From Zelonia costaricensis (Eukaryota; Euglenozoa; Kinetoplastea; Trypanosomatida; Trypanosomatidae): a stretch of DNA of 35,716 nucleotides. Every line of letters begins with the position of its first letter. Position 1 is the first letter of the stretch. Positions 8,710 through 18,282 of the stretch are shown piece after piece. The stretch is from positions 1-35,716 of the forward strand of contig JASAOO010003282.1 of NCBI GenBank assembly GCA_030849075.1. The letters are read 5' to 3'. The notes beneath the pieces were generated by a model. It was given only the letters and a program-made list of their open reading frames with translations, was not told where the DNA came from and searched no databases. The position numbers and the translations under genes were made by a program.

Positions 8710-9093
8710 AGAGGGGTAAGGGTGGGGGGAGGGCAGCCGAGCGAACGGAGTGTGAAGGTGGAGATGCACCAACACAGAAAGGACACGCATGAGCATGTGA
8801 GAGAGAGCAGGACATTGCGTGCGTGTCTGTACAATCAGGTACGCTGTCTGACGCACAGACCACAGCACCAGGTGCGCCGCTCCCTGCACAGGGCTGGCAA
8901 GGATAACTTGTTTCGCAATAACCCGTTCGAGTACGGGGTCGAGGCCGCGGCGTTGTAGCGAAACGCGGTAGAGGCAACGGGTAGTTTCGTGTTCACGAAG
9001 AGTTCAGCCGATGTGGTGGTGCGTATAGCGGCTTCCTTGGTGCCGCAGGTTCACGCGCAGAAGCCTAGCGCTGCCGCTCATCGTGAACTCGGC

Positions 9094-10572
9094 TCACTCG
9101 TCCATGCCGTACAGCAGCACGTCACGCACCTTCTTGAGCCGCGCGATCGAGTGGATGTACACCTCTGTCACCCACTCCTGCTCCTCCGCGCTGGCGTTGG
9201 GGTCGCGGAACCAGTACTGCTCCAGCGCCGCCACGACCCGAGATAGCGCTTCACCCTGCCGGAGCGTCACCTCGGGCGGCAGCGGCGTGGCGTCGCGCGG
9301 GTCGACGAGGCGGGGCGCCGTTGCCAGGCGCAGGAGGCACGAGTCCACGTTGCTCCCAATGGCGCTGTAGAGGAGGTCCGCGACGTGGGCCACCGGCGGG
9401 TACTTCATGAGCAGCCGCAGTGCGTCCCCGGCGTCGTGGGCGAGGCCGTCGTGGATGTGCCGCAGCATCTGCGCGGCGAGGTGCAGGGCGACGCTGTTGT
9501 CCAGTTCAAACGGCGTGGCCGCCGCGGTGGCGACAAAGCGCTCGCAGAACAGCACCGTCCAAATGGGCAGCAGCTGCTCAAACGGGAACTCGCGCAGAAA
9601 GAGAAGTCGCAGCCAGCGGACGAGGTACACGACGCTCTGAATGCCGTACTCGGCATCGAGGAGGTGCTGCAGCGGCGCATCCACGCGCACGAGGAGGTCC
9701 TGCTGCACCCGCTCGCAGGCCACCACCACGCCGCTCTGGTCGCGCTCATTGTCCACGTAGTACCACCGGGCCAGGCCGAGGCCGCCGTCCTCCTCGCCAA
9801 CGATGCGCCGGAAGAGGGCGTAGACGGCAGCGGGCATGTCGGCGTAGACCTGCTCGAACAGTGCCAGCACCGCACTGCCGCGCAGTGAGGGCTGCTCGCG
9901 CGCAAACCGCTCCGCCAGCACCTGATCGCGGTGGCAGGCGTAGTAGAGGAAGGCCACCACCTCGTGCAAGCCCTGCTTGTACTCCCGATCCTCCATGAGG
10001 CAGTACTTCAGGAGGATGTCGGACACCGCCTTCTTCGTGCGCGGATCGCGGAAGAGCGGGGCGTCCCAGAAGAGGCGGCTCATGTCCTTCGCCACCGACT
10101 GCCGCACCGCGTCCGCCTGGAACTGCAGCGCGTACGAGCTCTCCACCGCCGGCACGAGAGGGTTGACAGCCACCACGCCACTGGTCGCCAGCCCAGCCAA
10201 CGGCGCTGCCGCCGCCGTCGCAGCAGAAGCATCGGTAGGGGTAACGCCGTCGTCGCTGTCGCTGTCGCTGCTCGACTCATCGAAGCGCACCGCCCTACCG
10301 GCGCGGGCCGGGGCCGCACGCGTGCACTGGTCGAGGCGACGGCCGGCATCCTGCCACTGCGCTGTCCACCGCTTGCACGCAGCCCTGCACGCCTCGAGTG
10401 CCACGTCGTCCTCTGACGGAACGGGCAGGGTGCCGAGTAAGAAGTGCCAGCGCCAGCTGAAGAGTGTGCCCTCGTCTGCGTGGGGCTTGGCAAAGCCGAG
10501 CACATCGCGTGGCAGCTGGGTGGCCAGCGTCCCCTTCTTGAGCTGCAGCTGGAAAAAGGACAAGTCGTTCAT
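9094..10572 (-). CDS. TBC-domain Rab GTPase-activating protein, TBC1D5-like
   Basis: 492 aa, ATG 10572 to a stop at 9096-9094. It is expected to stimulate GTP hydrolysis by a Rab GTPase in endosomal or retromer-linked traffic. The N-terminal 150 residues hold a short conserved-looking start (RDVLGFAKP, FSWRWHFLLG) and an acidic Ser/Asp insert at 98-109 (DESSSDSDSDDG), a likely casein-kinase target. The TBC domain runs from about residue 155 to 400. The Arg finger is R166 in VAKDMSRLFWDAP, and the Gln finger is Q200 in EYKQGLHEVVAFLYY, so both catalytic residues are present. The block FRDPRTKKAVSDILLKYCLMED between them, and the QGLHEVVA wording, resemble TBC1D5 more than other TBC families. 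WYYVDN and IWTVLFCERF further on fit the rest of the fold. The specific Rab cannot be read from sequence. Confidence 0.92.
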   Translation of the reverse strand: MNDLSFFQLQLKKGTLATQLPRDVLGFAKPHADEGTLFSWRWHFLLGTLPVPSEDDVALEACRAACKRWTAQWQDAGRRLDQCTRAAPARAGRAVRFDESSSDSDSDDGVTPTDASAATAAAAPLAGLATSGVVAVNPLVPAVESSYALQFQADAVRQSVAKDMSRLFWDAPLFRDPRTKKAVSDILLKYCLMEDREYKQGLHEVVAFLYYACHRDQVLAERFAREQPSLRGSAVLALFEQVYADMPAAVYALFRRIVGEEDGGLGLARWYYVDNERDQSGVVVACERVQQDLLVRVDAPLQHLLDAEYGIQSVVYLVRWLRLLFLREFPFEQLLPIWTVLFCERFVATAAATPFELDNSVALHLAAQMLRHIHDGLAHDAGDALRLLMKYPPVAHVADLLYSAIGSNVDSCLLRLATAPRLVDPRDATPLPPEVTLRQGEALSRVVAALEQYWFRDPNASAEEQEWVTEVYIHSIARLKKVRDVLLYGMDE

Positions 10573-10658
10573 GGTCGATGGAGCGCGAACGTGGGCTACG
10601 GCTATATGTGTGTGCGCGTGTGTTCAACGTGTGACGACGTGAGGTGGACGGAGCGGTC

Positions 10659-10712
10659 CTGTGTAGCGGTGGTGCAGTGTGTCAAGAGAGGGAGAGGGTG
10701 GTGAGGGGCGGG
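10659..10712 (-). promoter_or_regulatory. Predicted spliced-leader acceptor for the TBC gene
   Basis: The coding strand has a C/T tract at about 10712-10682 (CCTCACCACCCTCTCCCTCT), then a pyrimidine-rich stretch ending ACACAG with AG at 10660-10659. The implied 5' UTR is about 87 nt. Confidence 0.45.
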
Positions 10713-11072
10713 ACGTTTCCTTGCCTCGTACGCCGACCTGCACGCCAGCGCTGGACGACGCAAGCGCAGCGGGTCGACACACAACAGGGGGTGCGCGAGG
10801 GGGGAGGGGGGGGGCAGCTCGAGGAGTTGGAGAAGACGCTCGGCCACGTCGCGACAGTCGCGCCATGCCTCGACAACGCAAGCGACTTCCGCCCCCACCG
10901 CCGCCCCCCCCCCCCCTCCGTCCCCGGTTGACCAGGTAGAAGGGGTCCATAAAATGTGGGCAGCGAGGCGCGNACTGCGCTGCTCGCTGCTCCTTCACAT
11001 GTGTTTCGGCATCATCATGGTCGCACGGCATCAGCAGAGTGCCGCTGGCTGACGTACGCAGCAGATACACGT

Positions 11073-11092
11073 ACACACACACACACACACAC
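11073..11092. repeat. CA dinucleotide microsatellite
   Basis: About ten CA units on the plus strand, just past the channel stop codon, so GT in the sense of its 3' UTR. Confidence 0.85.
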
Positions 11093-11126
11093 GACTCAGC
11101 ACGGCGACGTGTGCCTCTACCGCTCT

Positions 11127-14100
11127 CTACTCTGCAAAGGCGACGCGCTCGTTGCTCTCGCCAGGGAAGGTGTACAGGAACACGTTGGAGCTCGGGATGG
11201 GCAGCGCGCCGCGGGGGATGAGGAGGTCGTCGCCGTACAGGTGGAAGGCGTCGTGGTCGGCCGGGCCGCCGGGCGTGTCGGACAACGTCGGCGTCGGCGT
11301 CGGCGTCGTTGTGGCGGGGGACGACCACGACGGCAGCAGCGGTGGAACACCGCCAACCCTCGCGCTCGCGAGGCGGGAAACCTCGTCGCAGTAGCGCCGA
11401 CGCAGGAGCTGGCCGTAGTGCTCGCCAGCGGTGAGGCAAGTCAGGCGGTCCCGTGCGTGCGCCTCGCTGTGGCTGTCGACGAGGTCCATCTTGTACTTGC
11501 GGAACGCGAAGCCCCGCAGAACGTCGACGTAACGCAGCCGCAGCTGCTCGTCCAGCGGAAGCCTCAGCGAGGAGAGGAGGGCGATCACGTCCGCCTCGCT
11601 GGACGTCTCCGGAGCGATGCCGTCTGTGAGGCTCGATGGCAAGCGTGGGAGCAGCTGCATGAATGTGGTGAAGCTGCACATCTGCTCGCTGGCCCCCACC
11701 CCCGCCAGCCACACCCGCCGCACCTCCGCGAACGGCTTCACGACGTCGACGAAGAGCGGCACCGTGAAGGCGGTCACCACCGCGGCCAGCATGAGCTGCC
11801 CCAGCAGCAGGCTCTCGATCGCGATGAAGGAGACGAAGAAGATAAGAGCACCGTACGTGCTGCCGCACGTCGCCGTCGCGTCGCTGCGGCAGGCGGCGCC
11901 GTCGAAGCAGGCGAGCATCACGAGGTGCCACTGGTCGAAGGTGCTGCAGTCCAGCAGCATGAGGAGGGACCCGATCACCGTGCTGAAGTTGCGCTTCTCG
12001 GTGATGTAGACGCCGTCAGGGGCGATGTCGCCCATCACCAGTGTGCCCACCGTCGCGTACACGAAAAGCACGAGAAGCCCGAGCTCGCCGCAGCTCAGCA
12101 GCAGCCGCGCGTTGCGCACTGCCGGCAGCAGCGACATGCCGACGCACGTGTCCTTGAGGAGCTGCACAAACACCGCCACTCGCATAAACGCCAGCGGCGG
12201 CGACGCTACACCGAGCACCATGCAGACGAACAGCACCGCGTCGGCCGCAAAGGTGGGCAGCAGGCAGTGGCGCACCCCGTAAGCGAGCACGCGCAGCACC
12301 ACACCGAGCCCTGACGCGGCGGCCGCCACGCACATCACGGCGAGAATCATGTGCTCCTTCCACGTCGGCTCGCCCGCGACGGTGGCCGCCAGGAACGCGC
12401 ACGCGACAAGCATGATGACCTGCGTGGCCACCGTGAACACGCTATCCGGCCACGTGGCGGGCTGGGCAGTAAGCAGCCAGTGGCAGCGTCGACTCAGGGG
12501 CGTGGACAGCGGCGGGACGAGCCGGTACAGGTGCGTCACCAGCGCAATACACTCACGCGAAGCAACAAAGCGGCGCTGCTGGCGCGTCCGCAGCGCACCG
12601 CCGAGCATCTCCACAGTCATACGCCGCAGCTCTGCTGCGAGCACGGCGGCGATGGTGCGGGCGGCGAGAAAGCGAATCAGTAGCAGCGCCGACACAACGT
12701 ACACGGCGTAGTAGCCGGCGTGGTTGTACCGCGCGAAGAAGGTGGTTGCCGACATGCTGTCGTCCATGAAGTCGCCCCAGTGGTTCGCCGTTGTCATGGC
12801 AAACACAGAGAGCAGCGCGGGGCCGAAGGCGTCGTAGTGGAACGCGGCGCGCACAAAGCTGAGTTGGCGCCGCACCGTGGTGGCGGACGTGTAGTTGTAC
12901 ACCGTCACCTCGCCGAAGCCGCAGTCCTGCCGGCGCAGCACCGCGGGGTCGGAGCAGCGCTCAAGGCCGCCGCTGAAGATCTGCATGCCAGCCACAGCGA
13001 AGGCAACGTACAGGAAGAACAGCAGCGGCACCACACGTGCCGTGTGACGCAGCAGCCGCACCGTCTGCGCCAGCACCGCGTTGGGCCGCTCCACCGTCGT
13101 ACACAGCCGCACCGTCCGCACAACGCGACCCACACGCAGCGGCGCGTAGGCGATGGCCGCGAGCGACAGCACATTGGCCACGAAGTCGAACCAGTGCAGC
13201 GGGTGGAGAAAGTACACCGGCATCTGCCGCACGTGCCCCTCCTCGTCGCGGTCGTCGGTGGGCAGCGCGGTGGGCGTGAACATCCCGTACGCCACCCACT
13301 TCAGCACCATCTCCGCCACAAAGACGGCGGCGTAGACGATGTTCACGATGCGCAGGGCCCGCTCCGGGCCGGCGGGGAGGTGGCGCCGCTCAAAGAACAG
13401 CGCCACAACACCCATCAACACCGCGAGCGTGCTGATGACGGTGTAGGCGAGGGAACCGAGCACCCGCAGCAGCACCAAACGCACGGGGTTGGTCGGTCCA
13501 AGAAGAAGAAAGGCATCGCCACGCACGCCAAGGCGCGTCTCCAGCGCCACGCCCGCGATCGTCCCGCTTTGGCAGCGCCGCTGCCGCGTCTTGGGCAGGG
13601 CGCCGGATGCCACCACTCCCATGAGCGTGCCGGAGCTGTCGACGCCGCCGTCCGCAGCCCCGGCCACCGCCAACGCCGCCAGCGGCTTCGCGTCGGCGTC
13701 CGTGAGGTGCGGCAGCAGCAGCAGCGGTGGGAAGTCGTCGCTGCGCCACTCGTCCGCCTCGCGGGCGGCGTCGCGCGAGCCGAGCAGCACGACGGCGTAG
13801 CCGAGCGCAAACAGCAGAACACACGAGAAGAGCTGCAGCGAGACGAAGAAGAGGGCGCCGGTGGCGACGCTGCCGCCCTCGCTGACGGCGCGCAGGTAGC
13901 GCGTCCACACGTCGCCGGTGAAGGCCCGGAAGCACGCGAGCAGCGCGGTCCAGATCGTGTTGAAGTCGCCGTTGCGGATCGGTGCCGGCGCTGGGCCCGC
14001 GGCGTACGTGCCTGCAAAGACCTGCATGCCGAGCAGCGCGTAGAGCGTGAGCGTGGCGCAGATGAGAAGCAGCAGCGCCAGGAAGCTCGTGAGGCGGCAG

Positions 14101-15893
14101 CCGTTGGGGTACAGCGGGGACACGCACTTGACAAGGCGCGCGTAGCGCAGTACTCGCAACACGCCGACGACGCGGTACGTGAAGATCCACGCAACGGCGA
14201 GCTCGAGGATGCCGCTGACGGCGCCCAGCACGTCCACCACGTTCCACAAGTCCACCAGCGTGCGAGCCACACCAAAGCCAATGCAGCGCAACAGCACCGG
14301 CACAAGAAAGGCAACCGACAGCGCTGACGAGGCAACGCGGAGCTGCCGCGCTGTGGCCACGTCCATGCTCGCGGGTACCGCGGCCAGAAGAACGATGTTG
14401 GCCAAGGATAGCAGCAAAAGCAGCACGGCCGCCGCGCTGCTATCTATGACAGCGACGGCAGCGGCCTCCCGCGGCGTGTCGCCCGGCGCCACGGTGGTGG
14501 TCGCCTCGAGGCAGCGCAGGGCCCGCCACAGCCCTACGCGGTGCCACTCCCGCACAAAATCGCGCGCCGGTGGGGCGTCCGACGATGCCTCTGAGGACGA
14601 GACGGCCGCGAAGCTCCGCCACGTCCCACGCTGCACCGCGGGGCTCGGCGCGGCACCAACGGCGCTCAGCGGGTTCGTTGCACTTCCGCCGGCCCAGTCC
14701 TCGCCCAAGGTGACGTCCTCCACCGAGTGCATGCGTGCGTGCGGCGGTGCGGGGCGGAGCGGAGAAGCGCCGCTCTGCCGCGTGGTGGGGGAGCGAGGCG
14801 CGTGCGTCTGCACGCCGCAGTCGACACGCTGCCGCTCCGCCGCCCCACCCGCGGCGGTGGCCGCCACTGTCGCGCGAGAGGGCGGCGGTGCCTGCCAGAG
14901 ATCAAGCTTGGCGTACGCGTTGAACACCACGCTCGCTGCGACGGCGACGAGGAAGAGAGCGGTGAGGGCGACGACGACGAGGTAAACCGCGGTGCCGGCG
15001 CCGCTGACGTTCATGACGGCCTCGAGGTTCTCGAACCACATGTCCATGGAGGCAACCTTGAAGACGAACAGCAGAGCTGCGCCGAAGTTGTCGAGAGAAC
15101 TGTAGGCGTTCGTGCCACCGCCCGGAACGGGCAGGCACTCTACGGCGACGTCGCCGGCGATGTGGGGGCAGGCGAAGCCCACACCGCACGGCGTCGTGAC
15201 ATTGCGGAGCTGGAAAGGCAGCGGGAGGCCTGCGAAGAGGCTGTCCGGCGCCGCGGCAGTGACGAAGCAGCGCTGTTGAAGTTGCGTGCCGACCCCGAGG
15301 ACGCCGACGAGGGCGAGGGCGAAGAGGGCGAGGCCGAGCGTCATCAGCACGTCAAGGACACGCGGAAAGGCGCGGGCGAGCGGGAGAAGCACCGCGCGCC
15401 ACCACGGGACGAACACAAAGAACCGCAACGGACGCGCCGCTGCCACGCCGCGAATCCAGCGGACGTGGAACGTTGGCGGAATGACCTGCAGCAGCCCAGA
15501 CACGTTGACGGCGAGCTCGATCCAGTTCCACAGGCTGCGCAGAAAGCTGTGCCGGCCCTCCACAAGTCCGCTCGCCACCACCTCCGCGAGCATGCGCAGC
15601 CAGAAGAATGCAAGGCAGAAGACCTGCAATGCGAAGAGTGCAGCGTACGTGTCGTGGCCCATGTCATAGCGGGGCTGCACCGCAAGGGCCAGCGCTGTGC
15701 TGAGGCACACCAGCACACCCCACACGATTTGCACAGCCCTCGACAGCACTATTCGCCGACAGACCCGCCGAAGCGCGTGTGACGGCGGCAGGCACATGAA
15801 CACGGTTGCGTCGTCGTTCACGGCGGTCAGCCCGACGGGAGCCCACGTCAGGAAGGCATTCGCGTGCGCGGTCAGGAGCAAGAGGCGCTGCAT
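11127..15893 (-). CDS. Four-domain voltage-gated cation channel (calcium-channel-like)
   Basis: 1588 aa from the first in-frame ATG (15893, MQRLLLLTAHANAFLTW) to a stop at 11129-11127. The frame is open 29 codons further, but only from a GTG. It has four repeats of six membrane segments, as in Cav/Nav/NALCN channels: domain I begins at about residue 52, II at 485, III at 808 and IV at 1151. S4 voltage sensors are clear in II (RVVGVLRVLRYARLVK, about 574-588) and III (RVGRVVRTVRL, about 918-929), recognisable in I (VRWIRG..ARPLRF, about 143-158), and weak in IV (MRVAVFVQLLKD, about 1236-1247). Pore-filter blocks are SMDMW (D284), TGDVW (D661), TANHW (N1037) and TFDQW (D1320), giving Asp/Asp/Asn/Asp. 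A Ser/Pro-rich I-II linker (about 340-470) and a cytosolic C-tail of about 200 residues follow. Trypanosomatids have few such channels, one of them a flagellar calcium channel in T. brucei; whether this is its orthologue is uncertain. Ion selectivity is inferred only. Confidence 0.93.
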   Translation of the reverse strand: MQRLLLLTAHANAFLTWAPVGLTAVNDDATVFMCLPPSHALRRVCRRIVLSRAVQIVWGVLVCLSTALALAVQPRYDMGHDTYAALFALQVFCLAFFWLRMLAEVVASGLVEGRHSFLRSLWNWIELAVNVSGLLQVIPPTFHVRWIRGVAAARPLRFFVFVPWWRAVLLPLARAFPRVLDVLMTLGLALFALALVGVLGVGTQLQQRCFVTAAAPDSLFAGLPLPFQLRNVTTPCGVGFACPHIAGDVAVECLPVPGGGTNAYSSLDNFGAALLFVFKVASMDMWFENLEAVMNVSGAGTAVYLVVVALTALFLVAVAASVVFNAYAKLDLWQAPPPSRATVAATAAGGAAERQRVDCGVQTHAPRSPTTRQSGASPLRPAPPHARMHSVEDVTLGEDWAGGSATNPLSAVGAAPSPAVQRGTWRSFAAVSSSEASSDAPPARDFVREWHRVGLWRALRCLEATTTVAPGDTPREAAAVAVIDSSAAAVLLLLLSLANIVLLAAVPASMDVATARQLRVASSALSVAFLVPVLLRCIGFGVARTLVDLWNVVDVLGAVSGILELAVAWIFTYRVVGVLRVLRYARLVKCVSPLYPNGCRLTSFLALLLLICATLTLYALLGMQVFAGTYAAGPAPAPIRNGDFNTIWTALLACFRAFTGDVWTRYLRAVSEGGSVATGALFFVSLQLFSCVLLFALGYAVVLLGSRDAAREADEWRSDDFPPLLLLPHLTDADAKPLAALAVAGAADGGVDSSGTLMGVVASGALPKTRQRRCQSGTIAGVALETRLGVRGDAFLLLGPTNPVRLVLLRVLGSLAYTVISTLAVLMGVVALFFERRHLPAGPERALRIVNIVYAAVFVAEMVLKWVAYGMFTPTALPTDDRDEEGHVRQMPVYFLHPLHWFDFVANVLSLAAIAYAPLRVGRVVRTVRLCTTVERPNAVLAQTVRLLRHTARVVPLLFFLYVAFAVAGMQIFSGGLERCSDPAVLRRQDCGFGEVTVYNYTSATTVRRQLSFVRAAFHYDAFGPALLSVFAMTTANHWGDFMDDSMSATTFFARYNHAGYYAVYVVSALLLIRFLAARTIAAVLAAELRRMTVEMLGGALRTRQQRRFVASRECIALVTHLYRLVPPLSTPLSRRCHWLLTAQPATWPDSVFTVATQVIMLVACAFLAATVAGEPTWKEHMILAVMCVAAAASGLGVVLRVLAYGVRHCLLPTFAADAVLFVCMVLGVASPPLAFMRVAVFVQLLKDTCVGMSLLPAVRNARLLLSCGELGLLVLFVYATVGTLVMGDIAPDGVYITEKRNFSTVIGSLLMLLDCSTFDQWHLVMLACFDGAACRSDATATCGSTYGALIFFVSFIAIESLLLGQLMLAAVVTAFTVPLFVDVVKPFAEVRRVWLAGVGASEQMCSFTTFMQLLPRLPSSLTDGIAPETSSEADVIALLSSLRLPLDEQLRLRYVDVLRGFAFRKYKMDLVDSHSEAHARDRLTCLTAGEHYGQLLRRRYCDEVSRLASARVGGVPPLLPSWSSPATTTPTPTPTLSDTPGGPADHDAFHLYGDDLLIPRGALPIPSSNVFLYTFPGESNERVAFAE

Positions 15894-16100
15894 GGCGATC
15901 CTCTTCCCCGCTCCACCCGGCGGCAGGAAACGTAGAATGACCGGGAGGGACGGGTGCGCCACTGCAGGAAGGAAAAGCACGCGACTGCACGCACACGTCG
16001 CGTCGGGGAGGCGAACGCCACGTGTGCGGTCTTCGAAAAGGATGAGCTGTGAAAGTCGGCTGCCGGCGCTCTAGCGCCGACGATGCAGCGGACGCTGCTG

Positions 16101-16122
16101 CTTCGAAGGGGGCGGGGGAGGC
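16101..16122 (-). promoter_or_regulatory. Predicted spliced-leader acceptor for the cation channel
   Basis: The coding strand reads a C/T tract at 16122-16103 (CTCCCCCGCCCCCTTCGA), then AGCAGCAG with the first AG at 16102-16101. This lies upstream of both the ATG at 15893 and the GTG at 15980, so it does not decide between them; ATG is preferred. The implied 5' UTR is about 208 nt. Confidence 0.4.
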
Positions 16123-17243
16123 GTACCTGTGATTGTCGTTGTACTCTGCCAATCGCGTGGCGCCGATCGACTGACAGGGGAAAGTGTATGTGGTTTATGA
16201 AGGGGAGGCAAAAGAGGGAGAAGGATGAGAAGTTACGTGCACGTCAACACCGTGAACGCGCGAGGCGGCGGCGTAGGCAGCCCAATGCGACGACAATGCA
16301 CATCTCCCCCGCGTCACACTCTGTGGCGGTACAAAAAAAAAAAAAGGAGCTGACGTCGCTGCTGTTCGCGCGGCGACGCCCCTTGACTCCGCACTGCCTC
16401 GTTTGTGCGGTCGCAGCAGCTGCCGCGCCACCCGGCTGCGCATCCTGCGCCAGACGAGCACCGCTTCTTCTGGCGGGCCGATGGCAAACCCGCAGCAAAG
16501 CCGCCCTCGTCACCGGTGCAAGAGACGGTCATTGCCCATTTCGAAGTTGTCCGCAGTGGTGCGTGTCGCCGGTCGCTGAACACTTCTTTTTCTCTTCTGT
16601 TGTGTTTTGGAAGGGGGGGATATCTGGCCCGAGGGGAGGGGGGACGAGCTGGGAGCCGAGATCGCGCAAGCAAAGCAAGTTGTCACACGGACACACACGC
16701 AGACACAGACAGAGACACACCCGTACGGAGCTTGACAAGAGTACACGCACACCCCTCTTGTCGCGCTCCCCGGCGTGGAAGCAACGTAATACTCAGCGGC
16801 AAAGAGAAGGGAGAAGGAAAGGGGGAAGAGAAGATAAAACGACAGACGCGAAGAACACACACACCTAATCAAAGAGAGAAGGAGGGGCAGGAACACGGGG
16901 GGGGGCGTGCGGTGGGTGGTGAGGACGATGGTAGAACGGCAACTAGAAAGTGCAGAGAGGGCTCCATACAACAAGTAACATACGAGCGCTACCGAGACCG
17001 GCAACACGGGAAAAGAAGAAACCGCGGAGGCGAGGAGGGGGGGGGGGTGGAGGCGGGGAGAAAGAGGGGAACGAGGAGGCGAACAGGAGACGACGTGCTG
17101 GAGGACGCGCGAGGCGCCGAAGTGCCGCGCGCTCGCGACGACACCGCAGTTGTGGAGGCGCGAAACCGCGAAGAAGTGTGTTTCGTTTAGATGCCGCTCG
17201 CCATCTCCCCGGTGGTACCCGACCAGGCGGGTGCGCTGAGCTA

Positions 17244-17248
<5 letters not shown>

Positions 17249-17275
<27 letters not shown>
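17249..17275. repeat. GT dinucleotide microsatellite
   Basis: About 13 GT units on the plus strand; a second array of about 10 units follows at 17625-17645. Confidence 0.88.
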
Positions 17276-18215
17276 CGTTTACAAGCACACTTCGCCACGC
17301 GGTGGTGAGGCCTTTTCGTGTGGCGGGCGAAGGCCGTTGCTGTGGTCCGAAGTACACACCAGCCACACCCAGAGGTGTCGCCATTCCAAGGAGGAGGGGG
17401 GCGAAAGGGAGCTCCACCAACCCGCTCGCCTCCGCCTAAAAGTCGCGAAGAGGAGGAGGGGAGGGGTGGTGGAAGGTTGCGGGAGCGCGTTCGAAGAAGC
17501 GCCGACGTCCGCTGTTGCGCATATTCGGTGTAAGCCAAGCCCAAATAGAGAGATCAGAAATCATGAATTCACGTTCGTTGTGACTGCGGATCGACTCCCT
17601 ACGAGCCGCCCGCCACCGTCCACTTGTGTGTGTGTGTGTGTGTGTTGTTGCTGGTGTTTCTGTGTCGCGCACTGCACCGCCACGCTGCGGCGGAGATCTA
17701 CGATGCCCTGTGTGTGCACATGTGCAGTGGAACATGGCCCAGCAGTTTACGGAGCCGCCGCGGAGTAACACCCGTGCTGAGGGCAGGGAGGGAGGGAGGG
17801 GAGGGGGCTGAAGCGAACAGGGGAGAAGCGAAGAGCACCACACACAGACACTCACACACAGGAAAAAAGAGCAAAGGCAGAAGAGCCACTACAAAAATCA
17901 GCATGCGGGCGAGGTTGAGGTGGGGTGGCAGCGGCGGCGACGCTGTGCGGCGGGTGGGCGAGCGCCATGCAGCGCCCCACACTCTCAGAGGAGAATGCGG
18001 ACACACCAGCAAGCGAAGGTGAAGAGAAAAGAACAAGGACCGCAGAAAAACGATCGGAGAAGACGGAAACCGAGGTAGGGGAGGGGGAGAGAGAGGGGCG
18101 GTGGGGACGGCGCTGCACCACGTCACGCCCTTCTATCGCAGCCTCGCCCGCACTTCCTCGTCCGTTACCCTGCTTCAATAAGGGGGAGGGAAGAGAGGGG
18201 CGCTGAGAAGGAAGA

Positions 18216-18282
18216 ACACACACACACACATGCACATGCACGTGCCCGTGCAATCACACACACACACACACACACACACAAC
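18216..18282. repeat. Compound CA microsatellite with palindromic centre
   Basis: Two CA arrays (18216-18230 and 18255-18282) flank a 24-base core containing GCACGTGC and direct ATGCAC/TGCAC units. The core can pair with itself, and the arrays may extrude or slip. Confidence 0.8.

Larger units (their letters stand above)
8387..9093 (-). other. Spacer: TBC gene 3' UTR and amastin 5' UTR
   Basis: 707 bases with a 27-base GT array at 8679-8705 and purine-rich flanks. The stretch 8860-9080 is non-repetitive. No gene supported: open frames here run through the repeat and change phase freely. Confidence 0.7.
10573..11126 (-). other. Spacer: channel 3' UTR and TBC 5' UTR, with one ambiguous base
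   Basis: 554 bases. Contains a G/A-rich run at 10790-10815, a C-run near 10905-10917, one undetermined base (n) at 10973 and a CA array at 11073-11092. No gene supported. Confidence 0.7.

Noticed and set aside
12720..14327. 535-codon plus-strand open frame
   Set aside because: Antisense shadow of the four-domain channel; composition His/Arg/Gln-rich without domains.
15894..15980. 29-codon N-terminal extension of the channel
   Set aside because: It begins with GTG, not ATG; the first ATG is at 15893, and trypanosomatid nuclear genes start with ATG.
16510..17544. 344-codon minus-strand open frame in the 3.5 kb spacer
   Set aside because: It runs through GT arrays (reading as His-Thr and Cys-Val repeats), has no domain, and shows no steady codon bias.
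18216..18282. CRISPR-like or tandem gene repeats
   Set aside because: The repeats are plain dinucleotide microsatellites without unique spacers; the genome is eukaryotic.
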